64,000 nucleotides of DNA, taken from Myrica gale. Taxonomy: Eukaryota; Streptophyta; Magnoliopsida; Fagales; Myricaceae. The notes beneath the pieces were generated by a model. The model did no database searches. It was not told the DNA's origin and saw nothing but the letters and a program-made list of their open reading frames with translations. The DNA is taken from assembly GCA_963930655.1 (NCBI GenBank), contig OZ005606.1:19880001-19944000 (forward strand). Reading direction: 5' to 3'. A program made the position numbers and the translations under genes. The stretch's first letter is position 1. Each line of letters starts with the position of its first letter. Shown here in pieces: positions 23,000-34,145 of the stretch.

Positions 23000-24800
23000 T
23001 CTTTTTGACAACCTTCTGACTTAGTTTCCCACATGGGTTCTTTTTCCTTTCTTTTGTAGTTGCCATTGAATTTTTCGTCCCAATTGCAACTTCTGGATTG
23101 GCGAAGTTCTGGCTTGAAGCAGTTATAGAACCCGTTTAATGCGTCATTGGCTTTTTGTTAGCTCGGTTGCAATTGATTCAGTTAATGGTAGTAGTTTCTT
23201 TCAAATGATTTCCAACTTTAGTTCTCTGTTTCTCTCTGAAAAGCTGTTTCCAGGAAAATTCTGGATAGTTGACTACGTTGAAGGAAATATTTTGATTTTG
23301 AGGAGACTTGTCTCCGGGATTTGTTCTTGGGTTTGGTGAACTTTCTTTCAACGTTGCTTTTCAATCTCCGAATGATTGCTGTTAAGCTCTCTGTCATTTT
23401 ACATGTTAGTTGTCCGTTCAGCTCTGTTTGGTTGCTGAGAAAGTTGACGGAAAGTAAACATTAGTGATTTGGGGAGCGCAGACAGATACGAGTGGTGGAA
23501 GTAGCTAAGATTTTATTCTCTACATCTTTCTCTACAAAGTATCTCTCTTTCTTTAAGAAGTTGAGTTTGGTTTGAGAACTTATCTCGCTCCGATGAATAT
23601 TGCAAATGTAACTTGCAGAGTGTCAGTGTCAGTGTCAGAGGCGGATCCAGGGTGGCCGCCACCCAATGGACCGGCAAAAAAAAATATTACATGTAATTTT
23701 TTTTATTATAAGTTGGTCTGGGCCTAGGGAGCCCGATCCTCATAGGCCCAGACCCTTTATTTTTTAATATGTAGAGGGTGAAAAGACGTCGTTTCACCCT
23801 GCCTTAAAAAAATAAAAAATTATATTATAAATTGAATGAAATTTCCCAATGTCCCTATTGTTCTTTGAGATATCGAAAATGTCACTTGTGAAATACCCGA
23901 AATGCCACTCTATATTCTAGAAAACATTTCACTGAACAAGGTTGTGTCCGCCGCCATTGGGGTTCAGGGTTTATGCACGGATACAGATGGGGAGGAGGAT
24001 ATTGAACGAAGTGTTGAGAGCGATTGTGAATGCGGAAAGGAGAGGATGCTCTGATGCAATTGGGCATTGGTCAGTCTCGTTTTCCCAGTCAGGAATTTGG
24101 CCAAATGTTAACCAATCTAGAAACTCATTCATATTTTTGGGTCCCGAATTAATTATTTAGCTGGTTTTTGTTTGTTTAGGGTTTTTCATGCCCTTGAATT
24201 TCTGTGGAGTTTCTGCTGCTCAAACTATCATTTTCTTATATATATATATATATACCAATGAGTGTTTCCTTGGGTGTACTAGTGGGTTCACTAGATAAAT
24301 AAAGGTGTGTAGATCGGTTACCAAGGAACTTACTTTGAAAGGACGGAAACGGGAACTAGAGAGACAATGATGGAGGCGAGCCATGGAAGCAAAGAAACAG
24401 AGAAGATAGCAGCAGATAAAATAAAATTAATTTTGAAGACCTCCTGTGAAGGGACAAGCTTCGTTAAACCCAAAGATCAGCAAATAATAGGCCGTTTAAT
24501 GGGTATCAAACTTGCAAATGGTCTTAAAATAAGTTTACTTGAGAAAACAGAAAATAATTACTTAAACTAGCCATGAAGGCGGTATGCATGGAGCAGAATT
24601 GTAAACCAGCCATGAAGGCGGATGCATGAATGCATGTAACTTGAAATGTAAAACCGTCCAATCTGATGGTATGCATGTTTGCAGATAAAAGATAACACAG
24701 AGATATACTTGGAAACTTGGTTTACTTTAAATAAAAATTGACTTACAAGCTTGACTAACAAGAACTATCAAGTAAGAAGACATTGACATCGTGTTCTTAG
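23000..24800. other. no gene recognised; possible small element at 23636-23957
   Basis: A CAGAGGCGGATCCAGG motif at 23638 (hAT-type end) and a TCCGCCGCCATTG motif at 23948 could be the ends of a roughly 320-bp element, but the match is short. The plus-strand ORF at 24367-24570 is highly charged and unrecognised. CCATGAAGGCGG occurs twice (24580, 24610). A (TA)n lies at about 24237-24254. Confidence 0.4.
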
Positions 24801-24849
24801 ACTTAGATAGGCTTGGGTTACTCAGGAAAGAAAGACTTGAAGGGGAGAG

Positions 24850-25085
24850 AGTTCAGAAATCCCAAATGGAGTTCTGATTACAAGTGACTTCGACTTCTGT
24901 ATTTAAAGACAGAAGGGTTACTGTGTAATCACGCAGATACTGTTGAATCACGTGTGTTTTGACTTTGGATGAACATGGGCGTGTCGGCTGCTTTCATTGT
25001 TTTACTTTACTGTTCATGAATAGTAAAAAGTCAATTTTACTGTTCATGAATAGTGACTTGTCTGTTTGACTTGCTGACTTTGTCC
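24850..25085 (-). promoter_or_regulatory. putative pararetroviral intergenic/promoter region
   Basis: Non-coding stretch after the second viral ORF. It holds two copies of the near-palindrome ACTGTTCATGAATAGT (25001 and 25038 areas) and, on the minus strand, a TTTAAATA-like box near 24900. In caulimovirids the pregenomic RNA promoter sits in this position. Activity is not shown by the sequence. Confidence 0.35.
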
Positions 25086-25774
25086 TTACATGCCTTCGGA
25101 AGTCACATGGCTTGGGCTGCACATGTCGTCTCCTAGATCGAAAGCGTAATGGTCTTGACTGTCTTGGAAAACTGGATCCAAGAAATTGGGCTTTGATTGA
25201 CCTGCAGCAGACGAATGAGATGAGGTTGGACTGTGCTCATCTGGATCTTGTCCACTGATCTTCCTTGCTTCGAGCTGCAACTGATGGCACAACTCCTGTA
25301 GATCTTCTTTACTTTGAACTTGGTTCATAGCAGAGACTAGAGCAGTCTGGAGACTGGTCTTCTTGTGGCTGAGGAAATTTTTTTTTACAGAAAATTCCTG
25401 TGGCTGAGGAAATTTTTTTTACTTGTTCAATGATCCTGTCGATATTGAACTTGTCCCACCATTTGACTTGGAAACAGCCAGCCATGATATTTTGACTTAC
25501 TTGATAATCTCATTTAAGTATCCATGAGATCTTGTATTTAATTTCGAACAGGCAGAGCATTGGGAACTGACTGTTCTGAATCATGACTTGTGCCAGATTG
25601 GGCAATTGCTTCCTTAAGCTTAGTGGGAATGATGTCGGTAATGAGTCCGAATAATTGCCACCAACGTAAGAACCAAATAGGAAGTTGACTTATGAACTTG
25701 TTGTCGAAGTTCAAGAACCAAGAATGAGAGAAATTCTCGATTTGATAGAGAAGGTTTTGACCATGCTTCAATAT

Positions 25775-27547
25775 TGTTAGCCCAAGGTTGTTTTGCAAAC
25801 AATCCTTCTTGATTTTGATGATAATAAATTTTTCAAACTTGTTCAAGTCCTTTAGATTTTACATTGAAATTCCTTTTCAAGATCATTACTTTTTTAATGT
25901 ATCAAGATCTAAAATCTCTCTAAGCATACTTGATCATCATTACTCTTGTTAATTGATCATCTTTTATATTGCAAGTGTTTTTGAGAATTATTGAATTGGG
26001 GTAGTTGTTGTTAAAGAGCTATTTTTTTATGACTAAGTGTTGGAAGTGTCGACACATTGGATCATAGTGTTAACACATTGAACTAACACCCGAGAGTTTT
26101 CATTTCAGGGCATTCAAACTTGATTTTTTGTCTAAGTGTTGGAAGTGTCGACACATTGGACCATAGTGTCGACACATTGAACTAACACCCGAGAGTTTAC
26201 ATTTCAAGCAATTCAAAATGATTTTTTTGACTAAGTGTTGGAAGTGTCGACACATTGGACCATAGTGTCGACACATTGAACTAACAACCGAGAGCATTAT
26301 TTTAGACCATTTTCATGTGTCAGCACATACCATCAATGTGTAGACACATTGCACTGACTCAAAACTCAAATCTCCAAAATGCCAGAATTCACGTCGTCGA
26401 CAATTTTTTTCAAAATATAAGTTCAATGTGTCGACACATAGAAGACATATTGTCGACATATAGTGCAAAATTGCAGATTCTCTGGAAACGACGCCAGCTC
26501 TTTTTATAATGGTTCAAATTGTCTTTTAACCCCTCCAACGGTAAAATGAAGCAACTTGATGACCGTTGAAGACCTAGGGGCTATAAGAAGAACAAGATGG
26601 AGAGAGAAGAAGGAGAGCTCGAACAACATTGCAACATCTAAAGAGAGAAAAGCCAAGACCCAAAGAAATCCATTTGCTAAATCCTTCAAGTCCAAAAGCT
26701 CCTATTGTCAAATCCTCCTCTCTTGCTTATCATCGAAGATCTAGCCTCCAAAGAGAAAGAGATTTCTTGAAGAAGGGACAACCCACTTGCAAGCTCACTT
26801 TGCCCTAACTTCTAGAGAGAGAAAGTCATTTGAAGAATAGGGAAAACCTCACCTAGCAAGGAAGTTTGTGCTCACACCTGCCAAACAATAGGTTTTCTTC
26901 AAGAATCTTATCTTCTTACACTTTATTAAGCTTTCCATTTGCAAATTTGGCTTAGAGAGCCATTCCACATGTCGTGAGATTTACAATTGCATATTTGGCT
27001 TAGAGAGCCATTCCATATTTGTGTACCTCATTTGCTCATTCGGCTTAGAGAGCCTTCTTTGTAGCCATTATTTGTAAAACCTTTGAGTGTTGGGAAAATA
27101 GTTGGTCCTACTTGTGAGAGTAGAAGAAATCCTCTAGGTTGTGAGGATTTGTGAGAGAGTTAAAGTGTAAGCTCAAGAAACACTTTATAAAGGTTCCTTA
27201 GCACCCGGGAATCTAAGGTGTATTCGCTATTTGAAGAATAGTGGAAGAAGCCCAAGGAAGTCAATAGTCTTGGGGGTGGACGTAGGCACGTGTTTGTCTG
27301 AACAACCTAAAAACTACGGTGTCATCTCTCTAACTCTATCTCTCTTATTGTTTGTCTCATATCCATATTTGTTGTGCTTTAAGCTTTATCAGTTATTGCT
27401 TATAGTTGCTTAGCCTTAAACACTTTCAGACCTGCATTTTTATTTGGTTAAAAGTAGTATCTTTCAGATCTGCGTATCTACCAAAAAGGGGTAAAGTTTT
27501 TGTAAAACTCAATTCACCCCCCTCTTGGATTGTTATTTAGACTCACA
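25775..27547 (+). mobile_element. Sirevirus-like copia solo LTR (copy 1), TSD AATAT
   Basis: Starts TGTTAGCCCAAGG and ends ...GACTCACA. Flanking 5-bp repeats AATAT (25770-25774 and 27548-27552) are identical. 1773 bp. Contains a TATAAG box at 26582, GGCTTAGAGAGCC repeats, the GGACGTAGGCACGTG...ACTACGGTG leader-like motif near 27280 and the CAATTCACCCCCCTCTTGG motif near its 3' end. All of these recur in the copies at 28192 and 53247. Earlier in the LTR are paired TGTCGACA palindromes. It interrupts viral ORF2. Confidence 0.93.
26046..26470. repeat. paired TGTCGACA palindrome array in solo LTR copy 1
   Basis: Sites at 26047/26068, 26146/26167 and about 26246/26267 form pairs 21 bp apart. The pair unit of about 100 bp repeats three times. 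Degenerate sites follow at about 26339, 26429 and 26450. Confidence 0.88.
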
Positions 27548-28191
27548 AATATAATCATAATAGTTGAAGCCTATGGGTTGACCTGGGATTTCTTTCAGAA
27601 TGGAGGGATAAGAGCCTCATTCTTGACACGAAAGAATTTTGACTATGAAGAGCTTGTGAAAAGCTATCCGTTTCTGAGCTGGATCACACTTATCCATAAT
27701 AAGTTCAATCTTGATAGATTATGTATGGAGAAGGATGACCTTTTAGAAACCAATTGACTTATTAGGATGCTGGGGGACGAAATGCCACTTGGGAGTCAAA
27801 TAGGCCCTGAGTAGTTTTACCATGCTGGACCCGGAGAAGGGTTTCTTGATCTTTTTGACGTGGAGCAACTTCAGATGTAAGCAGGTGCTTGTGACAATGA
27901 TCAACATGGAAGACATTCTGAAGAATTTCCTTGACAATAAAATCTGAAGGATTCTTTTGAACATAAGGAACTTTACTTTGTAGCTAGACGGAGACTGGGC
28001 CGTACTTGGTAGTTTTAACGGAGACTGGGCCGGAGACGTGGTCTCAATAATTTCATACGGGCTAGGAGGTTGACTTGGTGGTAAGGAAGCTAGGGCAGAA
28101 TATGTGGGCTTACCATACTGACTTGTGAGAGCAAGGGCTAAAGAAGAAGGTCGGACAGAAGGAGGCCGAACTCTTTGACTTGGTTGGGAAG

Positions 28192-30088
28192 TGTTAGCCC
28201 AAGGTTGTTTTGCAAACAATCCATTATTGATTATGATAACAAAAGTTTCTAAGTTTTGAAGACTTTAGATTTTACATTATCAATCCACTATTTTCTAAAT
28301 CATATTTCAAAGGATGAGGTTATCTCACAAAAATGTTTCTAAGTGCTTTGAAGATTCTTGAATTTATCTTGACAATCCAAAATTTCTAAAATTTCTAAAG
28401 TATATTTCAAAGATTGAGGTTATTTCTTTAAATAATTTTTAAATATACTTAAACACCATTACACAAGTTGATAAGATCAATTTTTCATATTGTAGGTGTT
28501 TAAAGAAAGTTGAAATGGATTGGACACTTTGAAGTTGCTGTTTTTCTCTCCAGTAGTTATATGTGTCGACACATACTGGACATGGTGTCGACATATCGCA
28601 CTGACTCCAGAATGCTGAATACATGGTGTCGACACATACAGAACATAGTGTCGACACATACAGAACATGGTGTCGACACATACAAGACATGGTGTCGACA
28701 CATAGGGACATGGTGTCGACACATTGCACTACTACCCGAGAGTTTGCATTTTTTAGGATTCAAAGTGATTTTTTGGCTAAGTGTTGGAAGTGTCGACACA
28801 TTGGAGCATGGTGTTGACACATTGAACTAACACCCGAGAGTTTGCATTTTCTGGCCTTCAAAACGATTTTTTTTTACTAAGTGTTGAAGGTGTCGACACA
28901 TTGGACCATGGTGTCGACACATTGGACCAACACCCGAGACTTTACATTTCAAGATCAAGTTCAATGTGTCAGCACATACAATCAATGTGTCGACACATTG
29001 TGCGAAATTTCATATTTCCTGGAATGACGCCAGATCGTTCAAAAAGTCTCCAAATTGACTCAAATGACCTCCAACGGCACTCTAACATTACAAGAATACC
29101 CTTTATGATCGTTGAAGACCTAGAAGCTATAAAAAGAAGAAGATGGAGAGAGAGAAGGTAGAGCTCGACCAATATTGCACATCTAGAGAGAGAAAGTCCA
29201 AAATCCAAAGATTTCACTTGCTGAATCATTCAAGAACGAAGCTCTCATTGTCAAATCCTCCTCTCTTGCTCATCATCGAAGATCAAGCTTCCAAAGAGAG
29301 AAAGATTTTTTGAAGAAGGGACAACCCACTTGCAAACTCACTTCAAATGACTTCTAGAGAGAGAAGTCACTTGAAGAAGAGGGAAAACCACACCTAGCAA
29401 GGAAGCTTGTGCTCACACCTGTCAAACGTTAGGTTTCCTTCAAGAATCTTATCTTCTTACCTTTATTGAGCTTCATACTTGCTAATTTGGCTTAGAGATC
29501 CATTCCATACGATTGAAGCTTTTCATTGGCATATTCGGCTTAGAGAGCCATTCCTCATGTATTGAGATCTTCATTTGCTCATTTGGCTTAGAGAGCCTTC
29601 TTTGTAGCCATTATTTGTAAAACCTTTGAGTGTTAGGAAAACACTTGGTCCTACTTGTGAGAGTAGAAGAAATCCTCTAGGTTGTGAGGATTTGTGAGAG
29701 TTGAAGCGTGAGCTCGTAAAACGCTTTGTAAAGGTTCCTTAGCTCCTAGGAAGCTAAGGTGTATTCGCTATTTAGAGAATAGTGGAGGAAGCCCAAGGAA
29801 GTCAGTTGCCTTGGGGGTGGACGTAGGCACGTGTTTGGCCGAACCACCTAAAAACTACGGTGTCATCTCTCTAACTCTATCTCTCTTACATTTTAGTACT
29901 TATTCATATTTGTGGAGATTTATGTTTTATCATTTATTGCTTATATTTGGCATAGCATTAGACACTTTAGATCAACATTATTATTTGTTAAAGAGGGGTA
30001 GTTTTCAGATTTGCTTATTTAGCGAAAAAGTGACAAGTTTTTGTAAAACTCAATTCACCCCCCTCTTGGGTTGTCATTTATACTTTCA
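28192..30088 (+). mobile_element. Sirevirus-like copia solo LTR (copy 2), TSD GGAAG
   Basis: Starts TGTTAGCCCAAGG and ends ...TATACTTTCA. Flanks GGAAG (28187-28191 and 30089-30093) are identical. 1897 bp. Same modules as copy 1, with a TATAAAAA box at 29128 and an enlarged palindrome array. The viral ORF2 frame continues on both sides, so this is a separate insertion, not the second LTR of copy 1. Confidence 0.94.
28564..28998. repeat. TGTCGACA palindrome array in solo LTR copy 2
   Basis: Sites at 28564, 28586, 28627, 28649, 28671, 28693 and 28714 have spacings 22, 41, 22, 22, 22, 21. Further pairs are at 28791/28812, 28891/28912 and 28967/28988, each 21 apart. A few sites have one substitution (TGTTGACA, TGTCAGCA). 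Confidence 0.92.
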
Positions 30089-30227
30089 GGAAGGATTACC
30101 TAATAACTGGAAACGGTTACTTGTTGACTTTTGACCTGAAGGACCAAGTGAGACTAATAAATGGTCAGGGAGTAACTTACGTGTATCCGGTGACTTGGTT
30201 GACTTGACAGGTTCTTTACCGTGGGGT

Positions 30228-32170
30228 TTAGGAGCCATAGGAATCTAGCAAAAATTCACGAGTAAGGAAGTCAGGGATACTGTTTTGACTTCCTTGGATG
30301 TACTCAATGTCAAAATCAAAAGCACTGAGAATGGCTTGCCATCTTGCAAAAATATTTTTGGATGCAATATTTTTCACATCTTTTTCTAAAACAAATTTTG
30401 TGCTTTTGCAATCAACTCGTACTAAAAACTTTTGATTTATCAAATCACTTTGGAATTTACTTATGCATAGTACTATAGATAAAATTTCTTTTTTAATAGT
30501 ACTATAGTTCTGCTGTGCTGAATTCCAATTGTCGAAATGATTTCTGACTAATTGTTCAGCTAAATCTGGTTTGACTTTTTGTTTGAGAATGCCACCATAA
30601 CCAATTTCGGAGGCATCAGTCTCAACAGTTTTGAAGGCTAAAGGTAAAGGAATGCCAAGGCAAGGAAGAGACTTGACATGTGACTTGATTTGTTTTACCA
30701 TAGAAGTGTGCTCTTCAGTCTAAGGAGGAGGATTTTTCTGAAGACGCTGAAACAAAGGTTTACATAGATGCCTTAAATTATGATAAAATTCAGCAATGTA
30801 ATTAAGAGAACCTAAGAACCTCTGAAGCTGAGTTTTCTCAAGTATGACATCGGGAAATTTATCAGCAAATTGAAGGGATCTGTCTATGGGATGAATTTGA
30901 CCTTGATCAATATTGTAACCTAGAAATCTGACTTTGGTTTGGAATAACCTGATCTTAGGAGCAGAGACCACTAGACCATTTTACTTAATGATTTGAAGAA
31001 ACTTATGGAGATGCTTCCAATGTTCTTCAATTGACTTCGAGAAGACTAACACATCATCAATATAAACAATGGTGAAATGACTATAAGGGTTAAAAATGTC
31101 ATTCATGACATTTTGGAATTCACTTGGAGCATTTTTCAGACCAAAGGGCATTACATTCCATTCGTAATGACCAAAGGGTGTGGTGAATGCAGTTTTGTAC
31201 CTATCAGGCTCATGGACTTGGATTTGATAGAAGCCGCTCTTCATATCAAAGTTTCTAAAGACTGTGGCTGCTGACAGACGACCGATGAGATCGCGTTTGT
31301 CAGGAATAGGATAACGAATCCATTGAAGGACCTTGTTCAATGGTTTGTAGTTGATTACCATGCGAGGAACTCCTCGTTCTATTTCTGCATTTTTGTAAAC
31401 ATAAAAAGCCGAACAAGACCAAGGGGATTTACTATGACGAATGATGCCTTTACTTAAAAGATCATGAATTTCTTTCTTGCAGACTTCCATCATCTCTTGA
31501 TTCATCTGGATGAGACGAGCTTTAGTGGGAATTTTTTTCTCACTAAAATCTGGTTCATAAGGATGTTTTACTATGTGTTGCTTTCTATGCCAGAAAGCAT
31601 TTGGAACATCAGAACAGGTTTGCTGTTCTAATTTTACCTGAAATGACTTAATCTGTTGCTGAAGGGATTGCCTTAAGAGTTGTTCTTTAACTCTTTTGAA
31701 CTTGATCTCTTACTTTAGAAAATCAAGATGCCGATTTTTCTAGACAAGGAAATTAAGATTTTTACTTATGGAGGCTTCTTGCAACAAAGAAAGTTCTCTA
31801 GGCTGAGGAGAATGAACAAACTTTAATGTCACTTTTTGACCTAAGATGGAAGTTGTGAGTCCTTCACTTGTTGTGGTGAAAGGATACAACAGACGTATGA
31901 AAGGAGTGCCTAAGATCACCTTTTGATCGGACAGGTTTTTTACCAAAACAAACGACGACTTGAAGCAAACATTATCTTTACAGATATGTGCTTTGGATAA
32001 CTTATACTGAATACCCATGGAAGTGTCATTGGCTGAATGAAGGCATTCTCTAGTCTTCTCATAGTACTTAGTGGGTATAAGACCTTCTTGAATACAATTG
32101 AGATCTGCACCAGAATCAATAAGAGCAATAATCTCAAATGCAAATTCAGAATTTACTATGATGTTTACTT
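30228..32170 (-). pseudogene. Pararetroviral protease, reverse transcriptase and RNase H region, with stops
   Basis: One frame. The protease active-site motif D-S-G-A is at about 32117-32106. RT core at about 31505-30981 has the catalytic Y-I-D-D box near 31055. The RNase H region (30701-30228) has an early T-D-A-S-E catalytic motif. In-frame stops lie at 31742-31740 (TAG), 31712-31710 (TAA), 30983-30981 (TAA) and 30722-30720 (TAG), between and at the edges of domains. The frame matches that of the coat-protein part on the other side of the CACTA. No functional product is possible. Confidence 0.92.
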
Positions 32171-32429
32171 TTGCATGTCATTTCTGGAAATGCATACGGT
32201 TCATGATACTAAGGAATTGACTACATTCCGGAGTATCCTGAGGGAGAGTGATTTGAGGCTAAAAGGGTTCAGTTTCGGGTTCCTCATCTGACTGTTCAGA
32301 CTCTTGTTGACTTTGTTTCTTAAAACTTTGGTTAATTTTAAGAAGGAGGACATCTTGTTCAATAGTTTTATTCTGGGCTTTTAGTTCACGTATCTCTTGT
32401 CACTACAAAAAAAGGGAAACAACAATGGT

Positions 32430-32830
32430 CGTAAAACCGCTGGTAAAAGGCAAAAAAACGCCGCTAAGCTTTTACCAGCGGTTTTTTACCGGCGTTTTAC
32501 GACCGCTGCCTTTTCGCCGTTGGGAATGCCTTCAACAACGTTTTTTAGAAACGCTGGTGATTCCCTATCTTTCAATAGTGGTTTTTTAGCGGCGTTTTAA
32601 AAAATGCTGGCGTTTCCCGACTTTTAGCAGCGGTTTTTTAGCGGCGTTTCTAAAAGCGTTGGCGTTTCTCCTGATCTTCAACAGCGGTTTTTTAGCGGCG
32701 TTTCTAAAAACGCGGGTGTTTCCCCGCTTATAGCAGCGATTTTTTAGCAGCGTTTTGAAAAACGATGGCATTTTCCCTACTTATAGCAGCGTTTGAGACC
32801 GCTGCTATAGGCCAAAAACGCTGCTATAAC
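32430..32830. repeat. left subterminal repeats of the CACTA
   Basis: Units of about 50-60 bp built from GCGGTTTTTTAGCGGCGTTT..AAAACGCTGGCGTTTCC, repeated at least six times, many units being internal hairpins. Confidence 0.9.
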
Positions 32831-33142
32831 TTTTTTTTTTGGAATTTTTAAAACAACACTAATTTTTTCCTATATTTTCCTATACGTCCTTTTTAATCTG
32901 TGATACAAATTTATTTTAATAATCATAATTAATTAGATATAAAAACTTAAAGAACAAGGATAATAAAAAAATATATACTTCATCATTGATTAATAACGTT
33001 TACAACAAACACAAGAATCTCTACAAGAAATCTAAAAAGTAACAAGTTTCTAATATAAACTAACAATAAGCAAAGACAAACTAAAATATTCAAATACAAC
33101 ACAATAAACGAGGACCAATTAAGATCTTCCTCCTTTCACATA

Positions 33143-33445
33143 TCAACGTCCTCTTGAATTCCTGTGATTGAAAACAAATATCACATGAGAAATAGAAAAC
33201 GTCGTTATACATGGAAACATATAAATAATGTAGATGTATGACACACTTTGCATTTTATGGACTGACCATGGAAACATATGAATAATCAATAAATGGACTA
33301 CACCAACCTCTAGGTAAAGAGAACATGGAGGAAGTCTTTGTTGCAACTTTTCTTCATTTTTTCCCAGGCGTATAGATAATAATGGTTTTCCTGCCAATGG
33401 CTCTGATAAAATCTGATTGCAAATTAGAATAATGCCTTTTGCCAA
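33143..33445 (-). other. unrecognised open segment in CACTA interior
   Basis: A 100-codon minus-strand frame; its middle (NQILSEPLAGKPLLSIRLG and beyond) looks like protein sequence but I do not recognise it. It might be another captured piece, since neighbouring DNA contains SNARE exons. It may equally be chance. Confidence 0.25.
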
Positions 33446-34145
33446 CTATGGAAGCTGTGAAGAGGCTAGCAGTGTATATGGAGTCCCTTACGACTATCTA
33501 CAATAGCACACCGACCCCAATTATGTATCTTGGTCGAGAAAGCAAAAATTTTAAGAAGCTTAATGCATTGATGCTGCATAGTTGAGAAAACACAAATTGT
33601 AAGAAGCTCAGTACATTTGACCAACTTTATATCTCATAGTGGTTTAAAAATAAATTCATAATATTACAGTGAAAGAAATTATTTATTTTGGCTAAGTGAA
33701 TATGTTCATTTTGCGCATTTAAACTAGTTGAAATGAGCGAAGTATGGAAAAGTGAAAACTTAATGCCTTTAACTTTATAGTTAACTATAAACAGGCACAC
33801 ATAAAACAGAACGATGTGATGCTCAATTTGGGACAGAGGAAACCACAAAAGCAGAAAAACCCAAACATAAAGAAAAGATGATTGCTGAAAAGATGTGGTT
33901 AGATGTCCTGTAGATGCATGAGATTATCTTTTGCTCCTTTCAGAACTGAAAAGCCGTATATTTGGACTGATATAAACTTACAACTTTTTAAGAGCAACAT
34001 AAGAATTCAACTCTTTGATCTGCACAAAAGATGAACATCATTAAGTGCACGTGGAATTTTGTAATAGACAAGCAATGCGCAAAACCGAATTTTAGGAAAC
34101 ATTTAGAATATCAAAGGTTCCAAAGAAATTAAGATAACAACCCAC

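Larger units (their letters stand above)
25086..30238 (-). pseudogene. Pararetroviral ORF2 (function unknown), split by two solo LTRs
   Basis: The start codon is at 30238-30236. The ORF1 stop (30230-30228) lies inside its first codons in another frame, so the two ORFs overlap by 11 nt. The frame runs to the first LTR (30088), resumes unchanged at 28186 after excision of one GGAAG copy, continues as a Ser/Pro-rich segment to about 27980, then degrades. After the second LTR the remainder lies at 25769-25086, where 25328-25086 is open and ends in an acidic, Ser-rich tail. No enzyme motif is visible. Florendovirus-type genomes carry a second ORF of unknown role in this position; the match is by position and layout, not by search. 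Confidence 0.7.

Noticed and set aside
23636-23957. Small hAT-type element with CAGAGGCGGATCC / TCCGCCGCCATTG ends
   Set aside because: The inverted match is only about 8 bp and no target duplication was seen; mentioned only as a possibility.
24367-24570. 67-codon Lys-rich ORF
   Set aside because: No motif, no splice context and no neighbouring support.
28564-28735. CRISPR-like regular repeat array
   Set aside because: Repeats are 11-bp palindromes with about 11-bp spacers that are themselves similar, inside a plant LTR; there are no cas genes and no real spacers.
28477-28830. Overlapping ORFs on both strands encoding MSTPC/CVDTM-like or GVDTY-like repeats
   Set aside because: They are translations of the TGTCGACA repeat array inside a solo LTR; the repeat is open in several frames because of its composition.
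25775-30088. One LTR retrotransposon with LTRs at 25775 and 28192 and a short interior
   Set aside because: The sequence between them is viral ORF2 in the frame of its flanks, and each LTR has its own different target duplication, so these are two solo LTRs.
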